From positions 96,001 through 160,000 of the forward strand of contig JAHBYH010000004.1 of the NCBI GenBank assembly GCA_019636055.1: a stretch of 64,000 nucleotides of DNA, read 5' to 3'. The notes beneath the pieces were generated by a model. That model had not been told where the DNA came from. It was given only the letters and a program-made list of their open reading frames with translations, and made no database searches. The DNA is from Candidatus Paracaedibacteraceae bacterium (GTDB lineage Bacteria; Pseudomonadota; Alphaproteobacteria; Paracaedibacterales; Paracaedibacteraceae). Below, piece by piece: positions 26,364-35,591 of this stretch. Every line of letters starts with the position of its first letter. The stretch's first letter is position 1. A program made the translations under genes and the position numbers.

Positions 26364-26897
26364 TTATTTCTTCGTTTGTGCTAGGTTGATTGCGTCTATA
26401 ATAACTTTTTCAGCGCGGTCTTTGCCTTCCCAGCCAACAACCTTTGCCCACTTGTTTTTCTCAAGATCTTTATAATGCGCAAAGAAATGGGCGATTTGTT
26501 CCAGCTTGAGTTCAGGGATATCTGTATGGCTTTCGATATGTGCAGTCATAGGACTGATTTTTTTTGTTGGGACAGCAAGTAATTTTTCATCTTGTCCGGC
26601 TTCGTCTTCCATAATTAAGACGCCAATTGGGCGCGCAGCAATAACACAACCTGGTATCAGTTTTTCTTCGCAGTACACAAGAACGTCAACTGGGTCTCCA
26701 TCATCTGACAGTGTGTTTGGGATAAAACCATAGTTGCATGGATAGTGCATGGCTGTGTGCAGCATGCGATCAACGAAGATAGCCCCTGATTCTTTGTCCA
26801 TTTCATATTTTACAGGGTCAACACCTGCCGGGACCTCAATGATAACGTTAACTTCATGCGGTGGGTTTTTACCAACTGGGATTAGGTCTACTTTCAT
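26364..26897 (-). CDS. ppa: Inorganic pyrophosphatase
   Basis: Soluble family I pyrophosphatase that pulls biosynthetic reactions forward by hydrolysing PPi. The signature DDGDPVDVLV with its three metal-binding aspartates is near residue 65, and EVNVIIEVPAG and KYEMDKESGAIFVDR are canonical. The 177-residue length is normal. It begins a minus-strand unit with the znuA-like gene 10 bp downstream. A TATAAT (26937-26932) lies about 35 bp before the start. Confidence 0.98.
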   Translation of the reverse strand: MKVDLIPVGKNPPHEVNVIIEVPAGVDPVKYEMDKESGAIFVDRMLHTAMHYPCNYGFIPNTLSDDGDPVDVLVYCEEKLIPGCVIAARPIGVLIMEDEAGQDEKLLAVPTKKISPMTAHIESHTDIPELKLEQIAHFFAHYKDLEKNKWAKVVGWEGKDRAEKVIIDAINLAQTKK

Positions 26898-26970
26898 TTA
26901 TTTCCTGTCGTTCTCGAGTTTATTTTTTTTGATTATAGCATATTTAGTGTGGAGCACGAGCTTCTTTTTA

Positions 26971-26997
26971 TTGACAAATTTAGTTAAATTTTACAAT
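26971..26997 (+). promoter_or_regulatory. Candidate promoter of the patatin gene
   Basis: TTGACA (26971-26976) and TACAAT (26992-26997) with a 15-nt spacer. A consensus -35 with a good -10, although the spacing is short. Confidence 0.4.
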
Positions 26998-27089
26998 CAT
27001 AATTTATGACTGAGTAATTAACTTAAACTTAAAGTAGTTTGGAAGATAATAATATTACTTTATGGTTTTGAGTGTTCATAGGGGGAAGT

Positions 27090-28625
27090 ATGAGAATACT
27101 TGGATTATTATTCTTGCCTGTTTTTTTTAATGTATATGCAGCAGAGTCAATAGGAGAGCCGGTTGATATCCATCCGCTCTTAGCTCAGCCAGAGGTAGAA
27201 CCAGTTTCTATTACGCTAACTCTTGACCCTAACTCAATTCCCCCGGAGTTGACACATCTTCTTAAATTTTTAAAATCTGATGGTGTTCAGTGCGAAGTGA
27301 GTCATTCTGAACCTGAGATTGTTTCACAGATATGGCGAGACCTTGCAGCTGAATTTAGTGATTATTCCTATTTATATCAATCAAAAACTCAAGAAAAACC
27401 TTTTCGGATCTTGTCCTTGGATGGTGGTGGTATTCGGGGGTTAATAACGTGTGTATTCTTATCGCATTTGACGCATATTACGGGTAAGCCTGTTCATGAG
27501 TTGTTCGATATGATCGTTGCAACATCAACGGGAACTTTGATTGCAGCGGGGTTGGGTACTAAAAAAACGGATAGCACCATTCCAATTCAGCCAGATTATT
27601 CTTTGTTGCCCTATAAGGATAGTATTGACTCACCTTATTTTTCTCCGGAAGAACTGGCTAGTTTGTACTTGGTCGATGGAAAGACAATATTTTCAGGGAA
27701 TGGGTGGCTGTCAGGATGGAATGGACCGAAATATCCGGATACAGGGATTAATAGTGTTCTTCGCAAGTATTTCAAAAATAATTTGTTGTCAGATTTGGGG
27801 ATTCCTGTTGTCTTAACAGCATATGATTTGCATCAACGTGTAATTCACCCCTTTTATTCATTTGGTGATCACGCTTTGGATCATGGTATTTTTGTGCACG
27901 AGGCCGTCCGTGCCTGTGTTGCGGCTCCGACATTTTTTACACCAGTAATGGTTTTGAAGGGGATTTTTTGTGATGCTGGTATTGTTAAAAACAACCCAGC
28001 GTCTTTAGGGATTGCGGTTGCTGCTGAGCATTTTGGCGTTGAGCCAACACGTGTTAGCTTACTCTCATTAGGTTGCGGGCATTGTGTCGATGCTAAATCA
28101 CTGAGCTTCTACCAAACTATTGGGGTAAAAGGCTGGGCGGATGAGCTTTTATCCGGTGTTTTGGATGGCCAAGCAGACCATGAAATTATCTATACACTTC
28201 ATAAATCAGGTGCTGGTCCAATGCATTACTTGCGGATTAGTCCGCTTATGGATACAGCTCTTATGACAACGGATGATACAACGCCCTCTAACTTTAAGGG
28301 ATTGTCTAGCGCTGCAATTAGTGAAATTAGCCGACGCCACAAGGATTTCTCACGGTTGGCAGAGAGACTAACTGGTGATAAACCTAAAGATTTAAAGCCA
28401 GATTCCGATCCCGTAAAAACGAAGGCATTACCGTTGAGTCTATTGCCCAGCCAAACTGATTCAATTCCTGATTTGTCGTCTGGTACTCATCCTCTTATCC
28501 AGCAATCCTTATCTTCACCCGCTTTACTTTCCTTGGATCAGCCTCAACAACCTCAAACTGAACTGGAAGTTTTGGGTGATGGATCAATTCCCCCCGCACT
28601 GGAACCCGACCAGCCAAAGAGCTAA
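27090..28625 (+). CDS. Secreted patatin-like phospholipase
   Basis: Ser-Asp dyad lipid acyl hydrolase family. The start is ATG 27090, with GGGGGA just upstream and a signal peptide (MRILGLLFLPVFFNVYA); a GTG six codons earlier is less likely. The oxyanion motif DGGGIRG is at residues 111-117. The nucleophile Ser146 sits in ATSTG, where the usual first Gly is Ala. The catalytic Asp295 is in DAG, where DGG or DGA is usual. Residues ~420-511 are a Pro/Ser/Gln-rich tail. The last 131 bp overlap corC on the other strand. Secretion and family suggest a host-membrane-acting effector, which is inference. Confidence 0.88.
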   Translation: MRILGLLFLPVFFNVYAAESIGEPVDIHPLLAQPEVEPVSITLTLDPNSIPPELTHLLKFLKSDGVQCEVSHSEPEIVSQIWRDLAAEFSDYSYLYQSKTQEKPFRILSLDGGGIRGLITCVFLSHLTHITGKPVHELFDMIVATSTGTLIAAGLGTKKTDSTIPIQPDYSLLPYKDSIDSPYFSPEELASLYLVDGKTIFSGNGWLSGWNGPKYPDTGINSVLRKYFKNNLLSDLGIPVVLTAYDLHQRVIHPFYSFGDHALDHGIFVHEAVRACVAAPTFFTPVMVLKGIFCDAGIVKNNPASLGIAVAAEHFGVEPTRVSLLSLGCGHCVDAKSLSFYQTIGVKGWADELLSGVLDGQADHEIIYTLHKSGAGPMHYLRISPLMDTALMTTDDTTPSNFKGLSSAAISEISRRHKDFSRLAERLTGDKPKDLKPDSDPVKTKALPLSLLPSQTDSIPDLSSGTHPLIQQSLSSPALLSLDQPQQPQTELEVLGDGSIPPALEPDQPKS

Positions 28626-29379
28626 CAAGACCACCGATGGTCTCAATTTCATCTTCGAGGTCTTCGACCATCAGGTCAAGTCCCATGGACTCTTCTATCT
28701 CTTCCAAGGCAAATCGACCGTCTGCAACGATGGATCCGTCAGGCTTTTTATGAAGTTCGTCTTCCATTTCAACTTGATCATCGTGGATGTTCCCAACGAT
28801 TTTCTCAACGATTGTTGTCAAGGATACTAGACCATCAACCCCGCCGAATTCATCAACGACGATGGCAAGACGCGACCCATTTTGACGTAAGCTATACATC
28901 AAGTCCAAGGCGCGCATTGCCGGCGAAATGAATAAGACTTCTTTCATCATATTTTTGATATTGAGTTTTTTGCCTGATGCTTTCCATGCTAGAACATCCT
29001 GAACGTGCAATACGCCTAAGATCTCGTCAAGGGTATGGCGATATACCGGAATCCGTTGCATGCGCGTGCGTGTAAATGTTGCAAGTAGGTCTTCTTCTGT
29101 TGAATCAAGGGTCAAGGCTACGATATCAACGCGCGGAATCATGACGTCAGCAGCCGTTAGTTCGGTAAAATTAACAAGGTTACCTAAAAGTTCACGTTCA
29201 TCAGACGGGATTGGCTGGCCGCCATCCTCAATGTGCTCTTCAATGAGTTCTTCAAGTGTTTCGCGCAGATTGCTTGATTCAGATGAATCTGCTGCTTTTT
29301 TTCTGCCCTTAAAAAACTTTTTAATTGAATTGTTAAAAACAGATAACAGCGACGGTTCTGGTTCTGGTGAGCTTGGCAT
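28495..29379 (-). CDS. corC: CorC/HlyC-family CBS-domain protein
   Basis: A 294-residue soluble protein: a tandem CBS pair (residues ~70-200, MIPRVDIVALTLDSTEEDLL and LAIVVDEFGGVDGLVSLTTIVE) followed by the CorC_HlyC transporter-associated domain. There is no DUF21 membrane part. It is linked in other bacteria to magnesium/cobalt efflux, but its biochemical role is unclear. It starts 2 bp after ybeY in the conserved miaB-phoH-ybeY-corC order. The usual next gene, lnt, is replaced here by the convergent patatin gene, whose end overlaps this one. Confidence 0.95.
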   Translation of the reverse strand: MPSSPEPEPSLLSVFNNSIKKFFKGRKKAADSSESSNLRETLEELIEEHIEDGGQPIPSDERELLGNLVNFTELTAADVMIPRVDIVALTLDSTEEDLLATFTRTRMQRIPVYRHTLDEILGVLHVQDVLAWKASGKKLNIKNMMKEVLFISPAMRALDLMYSLRQNGSRLAIVVDEFGGVDGLVSLTTIVEKIVGNIHDDQVEMEDELHKKPDGSIVADGRFALEEIEESMGLDLMVEDLEDEIETIGGLVSSLAGRVPVRGELIHHPKLPVQFEVVEADPRKVKRVKIRIAG

Positions 29380-29381
29380 AT

Positions 29382-29885
29382 TTACTCCTTGTATGGATTA
29401 GGTATAGATTGTTTTGCAAGAATGTCAACTTCTAACGTTTCCATTTCTTGGGCTTCATCATCAGTTTCGTGATCAAAGCCTAGTAAGTGCAAAAGACCAT
29501 GAACAGTTAAATGCAGGACATGGTTTTGCAGGGTTTTCTCTTGGTCTTTTGCTTCGTGTTGAATTGTCTCAAACGCCAAAGCGATATCACCAAGATGAAA
29601 ATGGGCATCATCGGGCAAATAATCAAGGTCTTCGTCGGTCATCCCGGGAAAGGATAGCACGTTGGTTGGCTTGTCTTTGCCGCGGAATTCACGGTTCAAT
29701 ATTTGAATTTCGGAATCATTCGTCAGTTTAATGTTAACCTCGACATCACGATCAAAATCAAATTCCGCTAAAACAACACGTGTGATTTCGCTTAAAATTG
29801 AGTCCCAGTCAATATCCAAGCGTTTCCATTGGTCAGATCCATGGATAATGACTGGGACAACTTTGGTTTTACTTCGATCGGGCAT
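29382..29885 (-). CDS. ybeY: Endoribonuclease YbeY
   Basis: Single-strand-specific metallo-RNase for 16S rRNA 3' end maturation and 70S quality control. The zinc motif HGLLHLLGFDH (three histidines) is near residue 130, and NREFRGKDKPTNVLSFP is typical. The 167-residue length is normal. Its ATG lies 17 bp inside the end of phoH, so translation is probably coupled. Confidence 0.97.
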   Translation of the reverse strand: MPDRSKTKVVPVIIHGSDQWKRLDIDWDSILSEITRVVLAEFDFDRDVEVNIKLTNDSEIQILNREFRGKDKPTNVLSFPGMTDEDLDYLPDDAHFHLGDIALAFETIQHEAKDQEKTLQNHVLHLTVHGLLHLLGFDHETDDEAQEMETLEVDILAKQSIPNPYKE

Positions 29886-30885
29886 GAGGTTTAAAATCGG
29901 CCGGTGTGTTATGCATCACATCTGCGGCATAGGCTTTCACAATACTTGATACTAAATGATGTCTTACCACATCTTTTTCATCAAATTCAACAAATTTAAT
30001 CCCCTCGACACCGCGAAGAATGCGTACAGCTTCCCATAATCCGGACGTTATACCACCGGGTAGGTCAATCTGAGTTAGGTCACCCGTGATGACCATGCGT
30101 GAATTGTTACCAAGGCGAGTTAAGAACATTTTCATCTGCGCCGATGTTGTGTTCTGTGCTTCGTCCAAGATCACAAAGGCATTCGATAATGTGCGCCCGC
30201 GCATAAAGGCGAGGGGGGCGACTTCGATTTCTCCGCTGGCCAGGCGTTTCTGAACCTGATCCCCCGGGAGCATATCATACAAAGCGTCATACAGGGGACG
30301 AAGGTACGGATCAACCTTTTCACGCATATCTCCTGGTAAGAAACCAAGACGTTCACCCGCTTCAACTGCTGGTCGTGATAAGATGATTCTTTCAACTGTT
30401 CCTGACAAAAGGAGTGAGACACCAATTGCTGCGGCCAGATATGTTTTACCTGTACCGGCGGGGCCTAATCCAAAGACTAAGTCATGGGTTTTTAAGGCTT
30501 GCATATATTCTGCTTGGTGATTTGATCTTGGGAAAACCATGCGACGCTTGGTGGCAATCGACATGCTTTCATCTCCCTGCAGGATTTGATCATCCGCAGA
30601 CAGTGGGACGGTAGCGGTTGCCATGCGAACGGCTGCTTCGACCTCTTCCGTATCCACGGTAAATCCCTTGATTAATTGGGAGTGAAGGTATTGGATAGCA
30701 GCTTTTGCATAGGACGCCTCTGGCTCTGCCCCACTGATGGAAATATGATTTCCACGCAGAGCCAAGGAAACACCAAGGCGCTGTTCGATTCGGGTTAAGT
30801 GGCGGTCGTGTGGACCGACTAGGGCTGATAATAGAGCATTGTCGGTAAATTCCAAGTGGAATTTATGAAGATTCTCTTTCGTCAT
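29869..30885 (-). CDS. phoH: PhoH-like ATPase
   Basis: Cytoplasmic P-loop NTPase related to the helicase domain of RNA-processing enzymes and genetically tied to YbeY. Walker A GLGPAGTGKTYLA lies near residue 145 and Walker B AFVILDEAQNT near 245, followed by TRLGNNSRMVITGDLTQIDLP. The N-terminal ~100 residues form a KH-like region. The 338-residue length fits the family. It lies between miaB (21 bp) and ybeY (overlap). Confidence 0.96.
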   Translation of the reverse strand: MTKENLHKFHLEFTDNALLSALVGPHDRHLTRIEQRLGVSLALRGNHISISGAEPEASYAKAAIQYLHSQLIKGFTVDTEEVEAAVRMATATVPLSADDQILQGDESMSIATKRRMVFPRSNHQAEYMQALKTHDLVFGLGPAGTGKTYLAAAIGVSLLLSGTVERIILSRPAVEAGERLGFLPGDMREKVDPYLRPLYDALYDMLPGDQVQKRLASGEIEVAPLAFMRGRTLSNAFVILDEAQNTTSAQMKMFLTRLGNNSRMVITGDLTQIDLPGGITSGLWEAVRILRGVEGIKFVEFDEKDVVRHHLVSSIVKAYAADVMHNTPADFKPHARSK

Positions 30886-30906
30886 ATAGCCTCGATCTGT
30901 TAGAGC

Positions 30907-32286
30907 CTAGACAAGAACTTGCTCGTCCGTCAGAATTCTTGCCCTTATACCATTAGCATGACCTGATTCAACGACTACGTCAACTATTTGTCCGATCAAG
31001 CGTTCATTTCCTTCCATGGTAACCGATTGCATATAAGGTGAACGGCCACTGAGCTGGTTTTCATGACGTCCTTTACGTTCTATTAACATTCTCATCTTTT
31101 GACCGACGCAGGCCTTGTTAAAATCAAATTGATGTTCATTCAGGACGGCTTGTAACTGTTGCAGACGTTCGGATTTAACTTCATCCGGGATTTGCAATTC
31201 CATTAATCCAGCAGGAGTTCCGGGGCGGATGCTATACATGAATGAATATGCTTGGGCATAACGCACCTGCTTAACCAAGTCGAGTGTTTGTTCGAAATCC
31301 TTATCTGATTCACCCGGGAATCCGACAATGAAATCCGAAGAGAGCGCGATATCAGGGCGCGCAATGCGCAAGCGTTCCAGAATCTCTAGATAGCTCTCGC
31401 GGGTATGTTTGCGGTTCATGCCTTCTAAAACGCGATTTGATCCGGCTTGGACGGGAAGATGCAGATAGGGCATCAACTGAGGAACATCACGGTGGGCATC
31501 AATCAATTCTTGATCCATATCGCTTGGGTGAGAGGTTGTATAGCGAATTCTCTCAATCCCGTCAATTTCTGCAATTTCATGAATGAGTCGTGCTAGGTTC
31601 CAGTCTTTATCGCCCATCAGGGGAGCGCCGTGATACGCGTTAACATTTTGCCCCAAGAGGGTGATTTCCCGTGTCCCCATTTTGGCCAAGTGGCGGGCTT
31701 CGTCGATGACTTCTTTGGCGGGGCGAGAGAATTCAGCACCCCGGGTGTATGGCACAACACAGTAGGTACAGAATTTATCGCACCCTTCTTGAATGGTCAG
31801 AAAACTAGCGGCACGGTTCACTTCTGTGTTGGGTAGGGTATCAAACTTGCTTTCAGCCGGAAAATCTGTGTCAATGACGCCAACACCCTTTCCGGTTTTG
31901 CCTTCTTTCATATCCTTGGTGCGTTTTGCACGAGCCACCATTTCAGGCAGACGATGATAAGCTTGGGGACCAAACACAATATCCACATACGGGGCATTGC
32001 GCATAATTTCAGCGCCTTCTGCTTGGGCAACACATCCACCAACAGCAATAATCATGTCGTTATTATCTTGACGTCGTTCGTCCCTGCGATCGCGTAATCG
32101 TCCCAAGTCAGAATACATTTTTTGCTCAGCTTTTTCACGAATATGGCAGGTGTTCAAAATTGCAAGATCCGCATCGTGTGGCGTTTCTGTCAAGGCATAC
32201 CCCATCGGCGTCAAGATATCAGCCATTCTCTCTGAATCGTAAACGTTCATCTGACAGCCGTAAGTTTTGATAAAAAGCTTTTGCAT
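30907..32286 (-). CDS. miaB: tRNA-2-methylthio-N6-dimethylallyladenosine synthase
   Basis: Radical SAM methylthiotransferase that modifies A37 of tRNAs reading UNN codons. An N-terminal UPF0004 domain with three cluster cysteines (YGCQMN, NTCHIRE, VGGCVAQ) is followed by the radical SAM motif CDKFCTYCVVPYTRG near residue 165 and a C-terminal TRAM domain from about 385. The 459-residue length is normal. It is first in the miaB-phoH-ybeY-corC unit. Confidence 0.98.
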   Translation of the reverse strand: MQKLFIKTYGCQMNVYDSERMADILTPMGYALTETPHDADLAILNTCHIREKAEQKMYSDLGRLRDRRDERRQDNNDMIIAVGGCVAQAEGAEIMRNAPYVDIVFGPQAYHRLPEMVARAKRTKDMKEGKTGKGVGVIDTDFPAESKFDTLPNTEVNRAASFLTIQEGCDKFCTYCVVPYTRGAEFSRPAKEVIDEARHLAKMGTREITLLGQNVNAYHGAPLMGDKDWNLARLIHEIAEIDGIERIRYTTSHPSDMDQELIDAHRDVPQLMPYLHLPVQAGSNRVLEGMNRKHTRESYLEILERLRIARPDIALSSDFIVGFPGESDKDFEQTLDLVKQVRYAQAYSFMYSIRPGTPAGLMELQIPDEVKSERLQQLQAVLNEHQFDFNKACVGQKMRMLIERKGRHENQLSGRSPYMQSVTMEGNERLIGQIVDVVVESGHANGIRARILTDEQVLV

Positions 32287-32353
32287 TATTATTTCCGAGA
32301 AAACTAGTTTTTCAACAGTTTATGGGGAAACGCAAAACGATGCAATGACTTTG

Positions 32354-33679
32354 TTAGTTTTCTGTTTTGTCCATTTGCAAAAGTTTGTTTATATGATTCG
32401 TTGCATTCCCGAGAGTTGATATTGATTGACTTCTAAACTCAGGTAATTTGCTCTGTAAGATTGAAATTGTCATACTTGCAACGGCTGGAATGCTTCTTTG
32501 AAGAGGGGCAATGCCAGGAAATGCATATTTGACTAAAATATCTTTGAGAGAATGATCGCTATCCATTAAATTATCATTGACTATAACAGACAGTCGTTCA
32601 GAACTAAGTATGCCAAAGAGTGTGTCCAGGCTAGAGTCAACATTTGGATCGTTTTTTAACCGGTAAACTGACCATGTTTGTTTTTTTTCTGCGGCTCTTG
32701 TATAGTAATCTTTTGCTGCATTTAACTCCCCAAAACTTCGTAATTTCTCACCAATTATCAAATTCATAAAACCAAGTTCTAGGTCGCTTAAGTTCTCTTG
32801 GTTTCTGACCTGTATTTGGATGACATCTTGTAATTCATCAACGTTATTTGCGGAGTATATTTGCGCCATAGAACCAAAAAATTCATGGCTGTGCGAGAGA
32901 TTGGGCTCACTTAGTGTGCCATTGTTTACCATAAAAAAAATCTTCAAAAGTTTTGGGATATAACCTTTGTTTGTTCTGAAAATTTCATTAAGTTTTTTCT
33001 CAATTATTCTTGATGGTTTAAGGCTTTTGAAACTTATTATTGCATAGCCGACTGATTTCTGGATGTTTGACATATCTAATCCATAGTTTCTGGGTGCATT
33101 TTGTCCTTTAAAAGGCCAGATAGTTTCAAGATATTCAACATTAATAAGTGAGCTAAACTCAGGGTTGGTCAGCACATCAGCAGACATATTATCCTCAATT
33201 GGCACTACAAGCTGTCCATTTGGACTCAGGAGCCCAAGGCATTGGTATATTATTTCATTTATGTGCGCAAAGAATTGAACTGTTTTCCTGTCGATAACAA
33301 TTAAATCAAAACATGATTCTAGCTGATTGAATATTTTGAGGGCGACTGGACTTCGAGCCGCAAAGTCCATGATTAAATAGGGATCTGGATTTTGAAGATT
33401 ATGTGCAATAGCGTAGGGATCTAAATAGGACCAATTGTATCTGACATTATTAAATGGCTCGGATGGATCAGCCATGCCTTGGGCATTGCCGCGGCCAATG
33501 ATCAGGCCTCGTGGAGGAAATAATTGCAATATTCTATTAATTTGCTGGTCGATATTATATCCCTCGAAATCTCCTTCGGATGAAATCACCATGCTGAGAT
33601 CATTTTTATAAGGGATCGTAGGTTGCTGTGCAGCAAAAAGAATTTCGGTAAGAAGGTAAGAGTTAAAAATGAATTTCAT
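32354..33679 (-). CDS. Hypothetical protein with methyltransferase-like core, 441 aa
   Basis: No family recognised with confidence. The N-terminus (MKFIFNSYLLTEILFAAQQ) looks like a weak signal peptide. Residues 54-70 (FPPRGLIIGRGNAQGMA) resemble the glycine-rich SAM loop, and 124-161 (FDLIVIDRK...LGLLSPNGQLVVPI) resemble motifs IV-V of class I methyltransferases, where a substrate or product loop sits. Residues ~310-345 (GEKLRSFGELNAAKDYYTRAAE) could be a single TPR-like hairpin. It is a monocistronic minus-strand gene after miaB. It may be a degenerate or exported methyltransferase fold. Confidence 0.6.
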   Translation of the reverse strand: MKFIFNSYLLTEILFAAQQPTIPYKNDLSMVISSEGDFEGYNIDQQINRILQLFPPRGLIIGRGNAQGMADPSEPFNNVRYNWSYLDPYAIAHNLQNPDPYLIMDFAARSPVALKIFNQLESCFDLIVIDRKTVQFFAHINEIIYQCLGLLSPNGQLVVPIEDNMSADVLTNPEFSSLINVEYLETIWPFKGQNAPRNYGLDMSNIQKSVGYAIISFKSLKPSRIIEKKLNEIFRTNKGYIPKLLKIFFMVNNGTLSEPNLSHSHEFFGSMAQIYSANNVDELQDVIQIQVRNQENLSDLELGFMNLIIGEKLRSFGELNAAKDYYTRAAEKKQTWSVYRLKNDPNVDSSLDTLFGILSSERLSVIVNDNLMDSDHSLKDILVKYAFPGIAPLQRSIPAVASMTISILQSKLPEFRSQSISTLGNATNHINKLLQMDKTEN

Positions 33680-33779
33680 GGTATATCTTGATTTTTAGAG
33701 TAGTATACAAATGATTTAATATTTTACTCAATTATTCAACATATTTTGGCAAGTTAATTTAGAGGGAGGGGAGGCGAAC

Positions 33780-35462
33780 TCACCCCGCATACTGTGCGGT
33801 GAGTTCTTCCACTTTTGCCTCATCAATCTTTTCAATCAGGCGCATTGGTTCAGCCAGCGCATGACCAGCAACGTATCCTGTAAAATCTAAGCCTGCATTG
33901 AACGGGGTACTGGATAAATCTGTCGTATCGTTCAATAGCCCCAGGATCTGTTGAGACAATGTCGGCATGACAGGGTGCCCTAGAATAGCAAACAGGCGCA
34001 ATAAGTAAACACAATGGGTTAAGCAAACGCCTGCAGCCTCTAGATTATCCTTTGCTGTTTTCCAAGGTTCATTGACGGTAATGTATTCGTTGGCAACAAC
34101 CCAGATAGCGCGCAGGTGCCCCATTGCTTGTCGGAAACGCATCTCTTTATGGGCGGATTCGTATTCTCCGACCAGATGTTTGAGTTTTGCCATTAAATCT
34201 TGATCGAGGTGATTGTCTAGAGTTGTTGGAACTTTACCATCGAAATATTTATGGATAAGAGAGAAGCTTCGATTTGCAAAGTTCCCCAAAATATCCGCGA
34301 GATCTTTGTTAATGATGGCAGCAAAGTGACTAAAAGTAAAGTCTGCGTCATCGCTTTCCGGGCAGTTCGCCATCAGGTAATACCGCCAGTAATCAGCCGG
34401 GTACAGATCTAAGGCTGCATCTGTGAAAATACCACGCTTTTGGCTGGTAGAGAACTTCCCCTTATCATAATTGAGCCAGTTAACGCCTTTAATGTAATCC
34501 ACTTGTTTCCAGTTTTGTTGGGTTGCCATCAGCATGGCTGGCCAAAAGATGCTGTGGAACGGGACGTTGTCTTTGGCCATAAACTGAACGTAATGAACTT
34601 TGTCTGGGTTTTTCCACCAATCTTGCCACGCATCAGGTTGGCCAATGGCCGTAGCCCAGTCTTGGGTGATGCTGATATAACCGTTGGGTGCATCAAACCA
34701 AACATAAAATACTTTTTCGTCGTATCCTTCTAGAGGGACAGGAACACCCCATTTTAGATCGCGGGTAATACAACGGGGTTGCAGGCCTTCTTTGAGCCAT
34801 TTTTTTGCAATTCCTTTGACGCCGTCGGGCCATTCAGGACGCTCTGCAACCCAAGCTTCTAACGGAGCATTCAGTTTATCAAGAAGTAAGAAGATATGTT
34901 TTGTTGATTTGAGCTCAATGTCTTTACTGCCGGAAATTGCAGAGTAGGGATCTTTCAAATCTGTGGGTTCCAACAAGCGGCCGCACCCGTCACATTGATC
35001 ACCTCTGGCTTTTGTATAACCACAACTCGGGCAGGTTCCCTCAACATAGCGGTCAGGTAAAAAGCGATGATCAGCATGAGAATAATATTGTTGAATTTCA
35101 CGCTCTTCAATATATCCATTCTTTTGCATTTCCAAGAATAGATCTTGGGTGAGTTTGTGATTAGACGGAGAGGATGATCGTCCGAAATAATCAAAAGAAA
35201 TCCCAAACCGCTTATAGATATCCTTTTGAACCTCAAACATTTGGGCACAATAATCCTGAACGGATTTACCAGCGGCCTCGGCGGCAATTTCTGCGGGTGT
35301 TCCATGTTCATCTGTCCCACAAATATACAAAACATCCTCGCCATGTTGCCTTAAATAACGGGCATAAACATCGCCGGGAAGCATGGATCCAACCAGGTTT
35401 CCAAGATGTTTGATACCGTTAATATAGGGGAGGGCACTGGTAATAAGATGTTTTTTTGTCAT
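33780..35462 (-). CDS. metG: Methionyl-tRNA synthetase
   Basis: Class I synthetase charging tRNA-Met. A HIGH-equivalent KHLGNLVG is near residue 18. The connective-peptide zinc knuckle has CPSCG and CDGCG (about residues 143-160). The KMSKS-equivalent is GKFSTS near residue 340. The anticodon-binding helical domain completes 560 residues, and there is no C-terminal EMAP domain. The four-cysteine, KFSxS type differs from the short KMSKS type with no zinc found in other bacteria. It is monocistronic. Confidence 0.96.
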   Translation of the reverse strand: MTKKHLITSALPYINGIKHLGNLVGSMLPGDVYARYLRQHGEDVLYICGTDEHGTPAEIAAEAAGKSVQDYCAQMFEVQKDIYKRFGISFDYFGRSSSPSNHKLTQDLFLEMQKNGYIEEREIQQYYSHADHRFLPDRYVEGTCPSCGYTKARGDQCDGCGRLLEPTDLKDPYSAISGSKDIELKSTKHIFLLLDKLNAPLEAWVAERPEWPDGVKGIAKKWLKEGLQPRCITRDLKWGVPVPLEGYDEKVFYVWFDAPNGYISITQDWATAIGQPDAWQDWWKNPDKVHYVQFMAKDNVPFHSIFWPAMLMATQQNWKQVDYIKGVNWLNYDKGKFSTSQKRGIFTDAALDLYPADYWRYYLMANCPESDDADFTFSHFAAIINKDLADILGNFANRSFSLIHKYFDGKVPTTLDNHLDQDLMAKLKHLVGEYESAHKEMRFRQAMGHLRAIWVVANEYITVNEPWKTAKDNLEAAGVCLTHCVYLLRLFAILGHPVMPTLSQQILGLLNDTTDLSSTPFNAGLDFTGYVAGHALAEPMRLIEKIDEAKVEELTAQYAG

Positions 35463-35516
35463 ATTTTCAGTCTATATAGTTCAAGTGTTTGCTTAGAAAT
35501 ATAGCAGATCAGACAA

Positions 35517-35591
35517 CCGATCGGTAGGGGAATTTTGCAGAACATTGGCTTTGCGTGAATTACCTCTCTCCTGCGAAGGAAATCCCCCTAC
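35517..35591. repeat. Inverted repeat between metG and acrB
   Basis: A perfect palindrome ACCGATCGGT (35517-35526) is followed by GTAGGGG-ATTT...GCAG, which pairs with CTGCG...AAATCCCCCTAC up to 35591, overlapping the acrB stop codon. It may serve as a transcription end for acrAB, but there is no T-run, so I call it only an inverted repeat. Confidence 0.45.

Noticed and set aside
33780..35462. metG as a horizontally acquired eukaryote-like synthetase because of KFSTS and the zinc knuckle
   Set aside because: As far as I recall, similar four-cysteine, KFSxS-type enzymes occur in other alphaproteobacteria, so sequence alone does not indicate transfer.
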